A stretch of DNA of 57,385 nucleotides from Longimicrobiaceae bacterium (GTDB lineage Bacteria; Gemmatimonadota; Gemmatimonadetes; Longimicrobiales; Longimicrobiaceae), in contig JAUJOM010000002.1 in NCBI GenBank assembly GCA_030447645.1, positions 80,437 to 137,821 on the forward strand. The letters are read 5' to 3'. A program made the position numbers and the translations under genes. Numbering within the stretch: position 1 is the stretch's first letter; the number at the start of each line of letters is the position of its first letter. The notes under the pieces are model-generated. The model had not been told where the DNA came from and ran no database searches. It worked only from the letters and a program-made list of their open reading frames with translations. This document shows, piece after piece, positions 8,864 through 19,183 of the stretch.

Positions 8864-10158
8864 TGTCGAGCAAGCTGCGCAGGGTCATCTACAACGTCGC
8901 CCGCAACCCCGAGCTCTCCTCGGGAGGCTCCCTGGTGCACGCCCCCATCGTCCCCATGGCGGGCGAGAATGCGCGCGTGCAGGAGGACATCGCGGGCGAG
9001 CACATGCTCATCAACATCGGGCCGCAGCACCCCGCCACGCACGGCGTGCTCCGCCTGGTGCTGGAGCTGGACGGCGAGACCGTCGTCCGCTGCATCCCGC
9101 ACATCGGCTACCTGCACTCGTCGTTCGAGAAGCTCGGGGAGTACCGGGACTGGAACCAGGTGGTTCCGCTCACCGACCGCATGGACTACCTGGCGCCGCT
9201 GATCTACAACTGCGCCTACGCCATGTCGGTGGAGAAGCTGATGGGGGTGGAGGTCACCGAGCGGTGCAAGGTGGTGCGCCTCATCTGCATGGAGCTGGAC
9301 CGCATCTTCAGCCACCTGCTCTGGCTGGGGACGACGGCCATCGACCTGGGCGCCTTCACCGTCTTCCTGTACACCTTCCAGCAGCGCGAGCTGATCTACG
9401 ACCTGCACGAGTCGTTCACCGGCGCGCGGATCACCACCTCGTCCACCCGCATCGGGGGGATGATGGCGGACCTGCCGGCGGGGTGGATCGACCAGCTCGT
9501 CAAGTGGATCGAAGGGTTCCTCCCCGTGCTGGACGAGGTGGACACCCTGTTGACCAACAACGGGATCTGGATCGGGCGCACGCAGGGGGTGGGCTCCATC
9601 TCGGCGGCGGACGCGGTGAACTGGGGGCTGAGCGGCCCCAACCTGCGCGCCTCGGGCGTGTCGTACGACGTGCGCAAGGACCGCCCGTACTACGACATGG
9701 ATTCGTACGACTTCGACGTGCCGATCGGGGAGCACGGCGACATCTACGACCGCTACCTGTGCCGCATGGAGGAGATGAGGCAGTCGGTGCGCCTCCTCCG
9801 CCAGTTCATCCAGCGCCTTCCCGGCGGCTCCATCAACGTGGACGACCCCCGCGTCATCCTGCCTCCCAAGACGGCGGCGATGAACGACATGGAGTCCATG
9901 ATCCACCACTTCAAGCTGGTAATGGAGGGGGTGCGCGCCCCCGTGGGCGAGTCGTGGTTCTCGGTGGAGTCGTCCAAGGGCGAGCTGGGGATGTACGTGG
10001 TCTCCGACGGCGGCAGCAAGCCGGTGCGCTGGCGCGTGCGCGGCCCGTCGTTCATCAACATCGCGGCGCTCCCGCACATGATCGAGGGGGCGCTGCTCTC
10101 CGACGTGATCGCGGTGAACGCGTCGCTGGACATCGTGCTGGGAGAGATCGACCGATGA
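8863..10158 (+). CDS. nuoD: NADH-quinone oxidoreductase subunit D
   Basis: 49-kDa-type subunit, related to the large subunit of NiFe hydrogenases, forming the quinone-reducing cavity with NuoB. The 431-residue protein shows NIGPQHPATHGVLRLVLELD, the loop carrying the quinone-site His, then IGYLHSSFEKL, and ends with PSFINIAALPHMIEG and the family-typical LGEIDR. Its start overlaps nuoC by one base and its stop overlaps the nuoE ATG. Intact and of normal length. Confidence 0.95.
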   Translation: MSSKLRRVIYNVARNPELSSGGSLVHAPIVPMAGENARVQEDIAGEHMLINIGPQHPATHGVLRLVLELDGETVVRCIPHIGYLHSSFEKLGEYRDWNQVVPLTDRMDYLAPLIYNCAYAMSVEKLMGVEVTERCKVVRLICMELDRIFSHLLWLGTTAIDLGAFTVFLYTFQQRELIYDLHESFTGARITTSSTRIGGMMADLPAGWIDQLVKWIEGFLPVLDEVDTLLTNNGIWIGRTQGVGSISAADAVNWGLSGPNLRASGVSYDVRKDRPYYDMDSYDFDVPIGEHGDIYDRYLCRMEEMRQSVRLLRQFIQRLPGGSINVDDPRVILPPKTAAMNDMESMIHHFKLVMEGVRAPVGESWFSVESSKGELGMYVVSDGGSKPVRWRVRGPSFINIAALPHMIEGALLSDVIAVNASLDIVLGEIDR

Positions 10159-10838
10159 CGCAGCATGGAGGAAAGCTGGACTCTCCCCCCTCGTCGTGGC
10201 CGGCCGCCCAGCAGAACCCGGGCTTCGCGGGCGACACGGGCGAGTTCCCCGACCTGACCGCGGACGACGTGCGCGGCATCAGCTACGTGGGGATCCGCCC
10301 CGAGGACGGCGGGCACGCCTCTGTGGCCGGGACCATGCCGTACCAGGTGCCGCCCAAGCAGCCGGAGGGCCCCATCTTCGCCGGCGTGTACGAGGAGCGC
10401 CTGCAAAAGGTGCTCTCGCGCTACCCGGACCGGCAGGCGGCGCTCCTCCCCGCGCTGCACCTGGCCCACGAGCTCCGCGGCCACCTGTCGCCGGAGACGA
10501 TGGACGAAGTGGCCGAGCGGCTTCAGCTGCCGCCCGCGTACGTGCGGGGCGTGGCGTCGTTCTACACCATGTACAACCTGGGCCCGGTCGGTAAGTACCT
10601 CGTCCAGGTGTGCACCAACATCTCGTGCAACCTCTGCGGCGGCGACGCCGTGCTCGAGGCGTTCCTGGAGCACACCGGCACCGAGATGGGGATGGTGAGC
10701 GAGGACGGCCGCTTCACGGTGATCGAGGCCGAGTGCCTGGGCGCCTGCGGCTTCCCGACCGTCGTGCAGATCAACGAGCGTTTCTACGAGAACATCCGCC
10801 CGGAGGAAGTGCCGGCGGTTCTCGATTCGCTGCGGTAA
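10155..10838 (+). CDS. nuoE: NADH-quinone oxidoreductase subunit E
   Basis: 24-kDa-type subunit with a thioredoxin-like fold that carries the [2Fe-2S] cluster N1a beside NuoF. The four ligands are visible as a Cx4C pair in VCTNISCNLCGG and a Cx3C pair in CLGACGFP. At 227 residues it is longer than the usual 160-180 because of an N-terminal extension of about 70 residues, rich in Pro, Gly and Asp, before the domain begins at YEERLQKVLSRYP. It overlaps nuoD by 4 bases (ATGA). The following gene is not nuoF but a short accessory gene. Confidence 0.94.
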   Translation: MTQHGGKLDSPPSSWPAAQQNPGFAGDTGEFPDLTADDVRGISYVGIRPEDGGHASVAGTMPYQVPPKQPEGPIFAGVYEERLQKVLSRYPDRQAALLPALHLAHELRGHLSPETMDEVAERLQLPPAYVRGVASFYTMYNLGPVGKYLVQVCTNISCNLCGGDAVLEAFLEHTGTEMGMVSEDGRFTVIEAECLGACGFPTVVQINERFYENIRPEEVPAVLDSLR

Positions 10839-10844
10839 CGGGAG

Positions 10845-11242
10845 ATGAGTCCCACCGTCTTCAGGGTAGCTGAGGTCGCGCGAGGAGCCGCGGGCGCGTG
10901 CAGTCCGCGAACGGAGAGGCGAAGTTCTGGCTGGATCGAGGTGGAGCTCGACCGGACGGGTTGGGGCCCAAGGAACTGAAGGACGCGACTGAAATGCGCG
11001 ATGAGACGAAGCGCCTGGGAAAGCCGTTTCGGCACCTGAGGTCACCAACATCTCTCCGCACGGTCTGGCTGCTGGTGGACGAGCGCGAGCTTTTTCTGCC
11101 GTTCACGGAGTTTCCGTGGTTCCGCGAGGCGTCGGTGGCGGCGATCTGCAAGGTGGAGCGGCCGCGGGCGGAGCACTTTCACTGGCCGGCGCTGGACGGG
11201 GAGCTGACGCTGGAGTCGATCCTTCATCCCCGGACCCGGTGA
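10845..11242 (+). pseudogene. DUF4160/DUF2442 fusion, broken at the N-terminus
   Basis: An accessory gene lodged between nuoE and nuoF. The start MSPTVFR at 10845 is the usual opening of DUF4160 proteins, but the frame then departs. The family match resumes in another frame at VQSANGEAKFWL (GTG at 10898), followed by GLGPKELKD. The second half, from LVDERELFLPF to HWPALDGELTLESIL, is a DUF2442 domain. The missing part is the central DUF4160 sheet, so an internal deletion plus shift is likely. DUF4160 and DUF2442 genes often occur as small neighbouring pairs of unknown function, sometimes likened to toxin-antitoxin modules. Domain names are from pattern memory. Confidence 0.6.
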
Positions 11243-11305
11243 TCGCGCGGTCGCGGGAAGCACTGACACGAGGGTAGGCTGAGTGAATCACCGAGGAGCT
11301 GAAAC

Positions 11306-12627
<1,322 letters not shown>

Positions 12628-12635
<8 letters not shown>

Positions 12636-14262
12636 GGCCACGCCGAAGGCGCACCGGAAACGGTGCGCTGCACCATCGACGGAATGGAGCTCGAGGTTCC
12701 CAAGGGGACCCGCATCATCGACGCCGCCGCCCGCGCGGGGATCGACGTTCCGCACTACTGCTACCACCCGGGGCTTTCGGCCCGGCCCAGTGCCGCATGT
12801 GCCTGGTGGAGGTGGAGAAGGCGCCCAAGCTGCAGCCCGGCGTGCACCGCGACGGTGGCGGACGGCAACGTCATCCACACCCAGAGCGAGAAGGCGCTCA
12901 AGGCCCGCAAGGGGGTGCTGGAGTTCTACCTGGTCAACCACCCGCTGGACTGCCCGGTGTGCGACCAGAGCGGCGAGTGCAAGCTGCAGGACTACACCGC
13001 GGCCGAGGGGCGCGCCATGGGCCGCCTGATGGAGCCCAAGCGCGTGCAGGGGCGCGACGACTTCGGCGGCGACGTGCTCTTCAACGCGGACCGCTGCGTG
13101 ATGTGCACCCGCTGCGTGCGCTTCATGCGCGAGGTCGCGCAGGACGAGCGGCTCGCGGTGGTGCAGCGCGGGCACAAGAACGTCATCGACACCTTCTTCG
13201 ACGAGGGTCTCGACGGCAACATCTGGGCGGACAACATCGTGGACCTGTGCCCGGTGGGCGCGCTGGTTTCCAAGGACTTCCTGCACAAGGCGCGCGCCTG
13301 GGACCTGGACCGCGCGCCCTCCATCTGCCCGAACTGCACGCAGGGGTGCAACATCCGCCTGGAGACGCGCGACAACGAGGTGATGCGGATGAAGCCGCGC
13401 CCCAACCCCGAGGTCAACGCGCACTGGATGTGCGACTTCGGGCGCCTCAACTACGAGTGGATCAACCGCGAGGGCCGCATCGAGGCGCCCCTGGTCCGCG
13501 ACGGCGACCGCCTGGTCGGGGTCCTCGTGGTCGGACGCGCTGACCCGCCTGGCCGGCGCCCTGCGCGGGGTGCTGGTGCGCGACGCCCGCGCGGTGGTGT
13601 CGCCGTTCATGGCCAACGAGGACTCGGCGCCCTGCGCCGCGTGATGGACGTGGTCGGCGGCGGCACGAGGGGTCTTCCGCTGCGAGGCCGGCGAGGAGGT
13701 GGAGCTTCCCGGCTTCCCCACGCTGGCGCTGCGCACGGACCGCGCGGCCAACGTGCGCGGGGTGGAGCTCTTCGGCTTCACGCGCGCCGGGACCAACGCG
13801 ACGGGCGGATTGGACGAGCGCCGCGCGCATTCGCGGAGTGCTCTTCGTCCTGGGCGACGAGCTGGCCGACGCCCCGGCGGGCTTCGGCGCAATGCGCGTC
13901 GCTCTACGTGTACGTGGGGCACTTCGCTCAGCCCGGCGGCGCGCAATGCGCACTTCATCCTGCCCGCGACGACGTTCGCGGAGATGGAAGGGACCTTCAC
14001 CAACGTGCAGCGTCGCGTGCAGCGCTTCTGGCCGGCGATGCAGGCGCCGGGGATGGCGCGTCCCGCCTGGCAGATCCTCGGCGTGCTGCACGCCGGGGCG
14101 TGCGACGAATGTGGGCACCGCCGCCGACGCTTTCGAAGCGCTCGCCTCGGTCCTGCCGAGTTCGGCGGGTTCAGCTACACGGATCTCGCGCAGAGCGGCG
14201 CGGTGCTGCCGTCGTTCGGAGGCGGGGCTGAGAAAAGCTGGGGAGTGCTGAGTCCTGGGTGA
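12628..14262 (+). CDS. nuoG: NADH-quinone oxidoreductase subunit G (multiple frameshifts)
   Basis: 75-kDa-type subunit carrying several Fe-S clusters. From the ATG at 12628 the parts are: a [2Fe-2S] ferredoxin domain ([13 protein letters not shown] read in another frame), the HxxxCxxCxxxxxC ligand region around [15 protein letters not shown], two Cys groups in [11 protein letters not shown] and [13 protein letters not shown], and CPNCTQGCN at the start of the molybdopterin-like domain. That domain is short and is cut by at least six further indels between 13530 and 13930. The last frame ends at 14262 after reading into a heptamer-like repeat; a stop at 14229-14231 in another frame may be the true end. 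Compared with E. coli NuoG (about 900 residues) this is a short form of roughly 540. Confidence 0.8.
14243..14260 (+). repeat. second copy of the heptamer repeat unit before nuoH
   Basis: GAGTGCTGAGTCCTGGGT repeats the first 14 bases of the array upstream of nuoC (8051-8064). It lies at the nuoG-nuoH border and is read in frame as the last residues of the current nuoG frame, which suggests that frame has run past its natural stop. Confidence 0.6.
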
Positions 14263-14298
14263 AAACCGTCGTTCAGGCGCTGGCACGGAGGACTCGGC

Positions 14299-15639
14299 AT
14301 GAACAATCGAAGCCCAGAATGCAGCAGAACGTTTCCCAGCTCCAGCCACTCGGCCTTCGTGGTTCTGATCGCCTCGCTGATCAAGGTGATCCTGGTGTTC
14401 ACCGTGCTGATGATGGTCGTGGCGCTGCTGACGCTGCTGGAGCGCAAGGTCAGCGCGTGGATGCAGGACCGCCTCGGGCCCAACCGCGTGGGGCCCGGCG
14501 GGCTGCTGCAGCCGCTGGCCGACGGGATCAAGAACATCCTCAAGGAGGAGACCAACCCGGCCGAGGCGCACGGGGTCTTCTTCACGCTCGCGCCGATGCT
14601 GTCCATCATTCCGGCGCTCATCACCTTCGCGGTGATCCCCTTCGCCTCGCCGCTGCCCTGGGGAACAGCGGGGGTGATCGATGGTGGTGGCGGACGTGCC
14701 GATCGGGGTGCTGTTCCTGCTCGCCTTCTCGTCGCTGGGCGTGTACGGGATCGTGATCGCCGGGTGGGCAAGCTCCAACAAGTACGCGCTCCTCGGCGGC
14801 CTGCGCGCCGGCGCGCAGATGATCTCGTACGAGATCGCGCTGGGGCTCAGCCTGCTGATGTCGGTGTTTTTCCTCGTCGGGAATGTCGCCCTCACCGAGG
14901 TGATTTGTACCGGCAGCAGGAGATGAACCTCTGGTTCGCGCTGCCCCTGGCCGTGTCGTTCTTCTTCTTGGATCTCGTCGTTCGCGGAAACCAACCGGCT
15001 TCCGTTCGACCTTCCCGGAGGCCGAATCGGAGCTGGTGACTGGGTACCACACCGAGTACTCGTCGATGAAGTTCTCCATGTTCTTCATCGCGGAGTACGC
15101 GCACGTGCTCACCATCTCCGCGCTGATGGCGACGCTCTTCCTGGGCGGGTGGGACATCCCCGGCTGGGGGGGCGACGACATGCTGGGCGACGCGCGCGCG
15201 GGCTCGGCGCGTCCCCGGCGTGGTGGATCACGCTGCTCACGTTTGGGGCGTTCATCCTCAAGACGGCGTTCTTCATCCTGATCTTCATGCTGATGCGCTG
15301 GACGGTGCCGCGCTTCCGCTACGACCAGGTGATGGATCTGGGCTGGAAGGTCATGTTGCCCAGCGCGCTTGGGGCGGTGGTGGTGACCGCGGCGACCATC
15401 CTGGCGCTGGATAGCGCCGGGGTGCAGGAGGGTCTGGTGTACGGCCTCGTGCTCATGGGGTGGTCAATGTGGGGATGCTGCTGGTTGTTGTCATGTTGAT
15501 GGACCGTGGGCGCATCCTGGAAGGAACGGGCACCCTGGACGAACGGCACCGGCGCCAGACCGCTGTCGACAAGGCGAGGCGGCGGCGCATGGAAATTCAG
15601 ATCGCGGCGAGACTGATGGCAGTTGTACGGTTCGGGTGA
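14299..15639 (+). CDS. nuoH: NADH-quinone oxidoreductase subunit H (multiple frameshifts)
   Basis: Membrane subunit next to the quinone cavity. The ATG follows a good GGAGG. Family motifs are spread over several frames: [20 protein letters not shown] and [16 protein letters not shown], then [18 protein letters not shown] and [15 protein letters not shown], then [18 protein letters not shown] read after correction near 14970, [17 protein letters not shown], and the last helices with [11 protein letters not shown]. Indels lie near 14680, 14920, 14975, 15215 and 15465. After the last, the C-terminal helix and an Arg-rich tail run to TGA at 15637-15639, overlapping the nuoI ATG. Codon composition changes towards the end of this gene. 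Confidence 0.82.
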
Positions 15640-16130
15640 TGAAGCGCCCGGCACAAAAAAAGACTTCGTACATTCGGGCATCGCTGAAGGGGATGGCGCT
15701 GACCTTTCGGCACCTGGTCAAGTCTGGCGGTGACCAGTCCACGGTGACGCTCGACTACCCGGAAGAAAAGAAGCCGCTCAGCCCGCGCTGGCGGGGCACC
15801 CACGTTATGGAGCAGCACGAGGACGGGCGCCCCAAGTGCGTCGCCTGTGGGTTGTGCCCTACGGTCTGCCCGGCGAACTGCATCCGCCTCGTGCCGGGCG
15901 AGGACGACCAGGGGAATCGCTACCCGATCGTTTACGAGATCGATGAGTTCCGCTGCATCTTTTGCGGGATGTGTCAGGAGGTGTGCCCGGTAGAGGCCAT
16001 TCACGTCGGGCAGCATTACGAGAACGGTGAGTACACCCGCGAGCGCTTCGTGTACGACCTGGACCGCCTGATGAATCAGGAGCACCCATCCACGCTCCTG
16101 TGGGATCCCTCGGACCCGGCCGGCGAATAA
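15639..16130 (+). CDS. nuoI: NADH-quinone oxidoreductase subunit I
   Basis: Ferredoxin-like subunit carrying clusters N6a and N6b between NuoG and NuoB. The 163-residue protein has two full CxxCxxCxxxCP motifs, CVACGLCPTVCPANCI and CIFCGMCQEVCPVEAI, with the usual WRGTH element before the first. ATG at 15639 overlaps the nuoH stop (TGATG); a GTG three bases upstream in frame is less likely. From here on the operon is free of indels and uses noticeably more A and T at third codon positions than nuoA-G. Confidence 0.95.
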   Translation: MKRPAQKKTSYIRASLKGMALTFRHLVKSGGDQSTVTLDYPEEKKPLSPRWRGTHVMEQHEDGRPKCVACGLCPTVCPANCIRLVPGEDDQGNRYPIVYEIDEFRCIFCGMCQEVCPVEAIHVGQHYENGEYTRERFVYDLDRLMNQEHPSTLLWDPSDPAGE

Positions 16131-16132
16131 AC

Positions 16133-16660
16133 ATGCTCGGGCTCAGCGAAATCCTCTTCTACTTCTTTGGTGGTATGGCCGTCGTTTCCGCCGTGGCCAT
16201 GATCACGCGTGAAAACCCGGTGGCCAGTGCGCTCTGGCTCATCATGACGTTCTTTTCGCTCGCCGCAATCTACACGCTGCTCGGTGCCTACTTCATCGGG
16301 ATCATTCAGATTCTGGTGTATGCAGGAGCCATCATGGTCCTTTTCCTCTTCGTGATCATGCTCCTCAACCTGGGCAACGAGTACGAGCCGGATATTCGTG
16401 GCAAGACATGGCTGGCCATGGGAGCCGGGAGCGGGCTGGTGCTCCTTGGTCTGCTCGCGCGGATGTTTTCGGGTGAAACAGCTCCGCTCGGCCGGCAGGC
16501 GGGACCGAGGGCGCTCGCCAACCACGTCGCCGATGTCGGCGTGGTAAACGTGATCGGCCTGCCACTTTACCGGGACTACATGGTTTCCTTGCAGGCGACG
16601 GCGATTCTGCTGCTAATCGCCTGTATTGGCGCGGTGGTTCTCGCGAAGCGCAAATTCTAG
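16133..16660 (+). CDS. nuoJ: NADH-quinone oxidoreductase subunit J
   Basis: Membrane-arm subunit (ND6 type). The 175-residue protein has five predicted helices and the conserved stretch [20 protein letters not shown] around residues 62-82, which includes the pi-bulge helix important in proton coupling. The ATG at 16133 is two bases after the nuoI stop; in-frame codons upstream of it would overlap nuoI and add no family sequence. The TAG stop overlaps the GTG start of nuoK by one base. Confidence 0.93.
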   Translation: MLGLSEILFYFFGGMAVVSAVAMITRENPVASALWLIMTFFSLAAIYTLLGAYFIGIIQILVYAGAIMVLFLFVIMLLNLGNEYEPDIRGKTWLAMGAGSGLVLLGLLARMFSGETAPLGRQAGPRALANHVADVGVVNVIGLPLYRDYMVSLQATAILLLIACIGAVVLAKRKF

Positions 16661-16971
16661 TGATCGCTCAAACACTGCCCGCGAATGCAGGCCTGTACCT
16701 GAGCGCGATACTGTTCGCGATCGGTGTGGCCGGGGTGATGATTCGCCGTAACGCCATCATCCTGTTCATGTGCATCGAATTGATGCTCAACGCCGCCAAT
16801 CTGGCTTTTGTCTGGTTCAGCCCCTTCGCCGGGGTGCAGGGCCAGGTGTTCGTGTTCTTTGTGATCGCGGTTGCGGCGGCGGAAGCCGCGGTCGGGCTGG
16901 CGATCATCCTCGCCGTCTTCCGGCACAAGGAAACGGTGAACATCAACGAGTTCTCCCTTCTCCGCTTTTAG
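16660..16971 (+). CDS. nuoK: NADH-quinone oxidoreductase subunit K
   Basis: Membrane-arm subunit (ND4L type), 103 residues with three helices. The two buried glutamates of the proton path are present in [13 protein letters not shown] and [11 protein letters not shown]. It starts with GTG inside the nuoJ stop (TAGTG), an arrangement expected to couple translation of the two. Confidence 0.95.
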   Translation: MIAQTLPANAGLYLSAILFAIGVAGVMIRRNAIILFMCIELMLNAANLAFVWFSPFAGVQGQVFVFFVIAVAAAEAAVGLAIILAVFRHKETVNINEFSLLRF

Positions 16972-16977
16972 CGCCGG

Positions 16978-19179
16978 ATGCTCCAACACACGACCGAAGC
17001 GGTGGGCGCGCACGGCACCTTCCACCCGTTCCTCCTCGGATGGATCGTGCTGCTGCCGCTGCTGGGCTTCCTGATCAACGGCGTACTTGCCCTCATGTGG
17101 TGGCGACGCGGGCCGGCTCCGGCTGGTCCCGAGCCAAGCGAGCAGGAGGCACACGCCCACGGCGGGGACGCTCACCCCGGCGTCGAAGAGCAGCATCCCG
17201 CGCCGCTGGACAAGCCGTGGACGCGTACCCTGCCGTCCCTGGTGGCCCCGGGCGTCGTCCTGGCTGCCTTCGCGATTGCGCTGGTGAACTTCTGGGGGAT
17301 GCTCGGTGCGGAGCTGCACGAGCCCGTGATCGAGCGGTACTGGAGCTGGATGCCGGTCGGCAGCCTGCAGGTGGACGCCGCGCTGCAGCTGGACCAGCTC
17401 TCGATGCTGATGACGCTGATCATTACCGGCGTGGGGGCGCTGATTCACGTGTTTTCGGTCGGGTACATGCGGGAAGACCCAGGGTACCCCCGCTACATGG
17501 CGTACCTGAACCTTTTCATCTTCTTCATGCTGGTGCTGGTGCTCGGCGCTTCGTATCCCGTGATGTTCGTCGGCTGGGAGGGCGTGGGGCTTTGCTCCTA
17601 TCTGCTCATCGGCTTCTGGTTCAAGGAGCAGGCGAACGCCGATGCCGGCAAGAAGGCGTTTATCGTGAACCGTATCGGCGATGCAGGCTTCCTGATCGCC
17701 ATGATGCTGATGTTCGCCAATCTTGGCACCTTGAGCTTCAGCGAAGTGTTCGCGGCTGCACCGGGCGGGCTCGCCTACGGCGGTGTGGTAGTCACGGCTG
17801 TCTGCCTTTTTCTCTTCCTAGGAGCGGCTGGGAAGAGCGCGCAGATCCCGCTGTACATCTGGCTGCCCGACGCGATGGCGGGTCCGACGCCGGTTTCGGC
17901 CCTGATCCACGCCGCGACCATGGTGACGGCCGGCGTGTACCTAGTGGTGCGCTCGTCGGTCCTGTTCACCATGGCACCCACGGCATCGCTGGTGGTTGCA
18001 CTGATCGGAGCGCTGACGGCGATTTTCGCCGCGACCATCGGTCTCAAGCAGTGGGACATCAAAAAGGTGCTCGCCTACAGCACCGTGTCCCAGCTCGGGT
18101 TCATGTTCGCGGCCGTGGGAATGGGTGCCTACGTGGCGGGTGTCTTCCACCTGATGACGCACGCCTTCTTCAAAGCCTGCCTCTTTCTGGGCTCCGGCGC
18201 GGTGATTTATGCGATGCACCATGCGCTGCACGCCACTCACAACCCCGCCGACGCGCAGGACATGCGCAACATGGGTGGCCTGAAGCGCTACCTGCCGGTC
18301 ACGTTTGCAACCATGGGGATCGCGACGCTGGCCATCGCCGGCGTACCCCCCTTTGCGGGCTTTTTCTCCAAGGATGAGATCATCGGCGCCGCCTGGCTCG
18401 GTGCCGGGGGTACTTCGCCCATGGCGCAGGCTACGCTGCTGGGGATTCCCGGCACGGCGGTGATGGGCTTCATCGGGGGGACGCTCACCATTGCGGCGCT
18501 GCTCACGGCCTTTTACATGGGCCGCATGATGCTTTACACCTTCTTCGGGCCTAACCGAACTGGCGCTGAAGAAGAGCGGCATTTGCACGAGGCGGGGCCC
18601 ACCATGACGGTGCCGCTAGTCGCGCTCGCCACCCTGTCCGCGGTCGGTGGGTTCCTGAATGTAGAGCACGAGGTTCCCATTGTCGGCTGGTTCGACTTCG
18701 GCCAGGGCGCGGCGCTGCACCACTGGCTCCACCCCGTGATAGCGGGCTCTGAGGAGGTGGTGCGAGCGAATTTGGGCGAGCTGATGGAACCCCACCATGC
18801 CTGGTGGCCGATCGTGCTGGCGATCGTGATCGGCGTGGGTGGCCTGCTACTCGCACGGGCACTGCTCAATCCGGATGCCCTGCGCCCGGCCGGCGTGGAG
18901 CCGGACTACACCAGCGCACCGGAGCGCGTGCTGTACAACAAGTACTGGATCGATGAGCTGTACCATGCTCTCGTGGTGCGCCCGGTGAACGTGGTGTCGC
19001 AGGTGTTCTACCGAGTTTTCGACAGGGGCATCATCGACGGGATTGTGGACGGCGGTGCACGTATGCTCCAGGGAATCGGCCTGTACACGGGAACTCGGGT
19101 GCAGACGGGACAAACCAACACATACGCGTTCGTGATCATCATCGGGGTGCTGGTCGTCCTCGGCGCCTTCACTCTGTAG
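16978..19179 (+). CDS. nuoL: NADH-quinone oxidoreductase subunit L
   Basis: Distal antiporter-like, proton-pumping subunit with the long lateral helix. The 733-residue protein contains the paired core motif GKSAQIPLYIWLPDAMAGPT followed by PVSALIHAATMVTAGVY, where the conserved Lys and His residues of the channel lie, and WEGVGLCSYLLIGFW with the key Glu. A hydrophilic, His- and Glu-rich loop at residues 45-80 (SEQEAHAHGGDAHPG) is unusual and may be lineage-specific. Six bases separate it from nuoK and four from nuoM. Confidence 0.95.
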   Translation: MLQHTTEAVGAHGTFHPFLLGWIVLLPLLGFLINGVLALMWWRRGPAPAGPEPSEQEAHAHGGDAHPGVEEQHPAPLDKPWTRTLPSLVAPGVVLAAFAIALVNFWGMLGAELHEPVIERYWSWMPVGSLQVDAALQLDQLSMLMTLIITGVGALIHVFSVGYMREDPGYPRYMAYLNLFIFFMLVLVLGASYPVMFVGWEGVGLCSYLLIGFWFKEQANADAGKKAFIVNRIGDAGFLIAMMLMFANLGTLSFSEVFAAAPGGLAYGGVVVTAVCLFLFLGAAGKSAQIPLYIWLPDAMAGPTPVSALIHAATMVTAGVYLVVRSSVLFTMAPTASLVVALIGALTAIFAATIGLKQWDIKKVLAYSTVSQLGFMFAAVGMGAYVAGVFHLMTHAFFKACLFLGSGAVIYAMHHALHATHNPADAQDMRNMGGLKRYLPVTFATMGIATLAIAGVPPFAGFFSKDEIIGAAWLGAGGTSPMAQATLLGIPGTAVMGFIGGTLTIAALLTAFYMGRMMLYTFFGPNRTGAEEERHLHEAGPTMTVPLVALATLSAVGGFLNVEHEVPIVGWFDFGQGAALHHWLHPVIAGSEEVVRANLGELMEPHHAWWPIVLAIVIGVGGLLLARALLNPDALRPAGVEPDYTSAPERVLYNKYWIDELYHALVVRPVNVVSQVFYRVFDRGIIDGIVDGGARMLQGIGLYTGTRVQTGQTNTYAFVIIIGVLVVLGAFTL

Positions 19180-19183
19180 CGCC

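Noticed and set aside
8743..10077. 444-codon open frame antisense to nuoD
   Set aside because: Composition is His/Val/Arg-rich as expected for the shadow of a GC-rich gene; nuoD on the other strand is certain.
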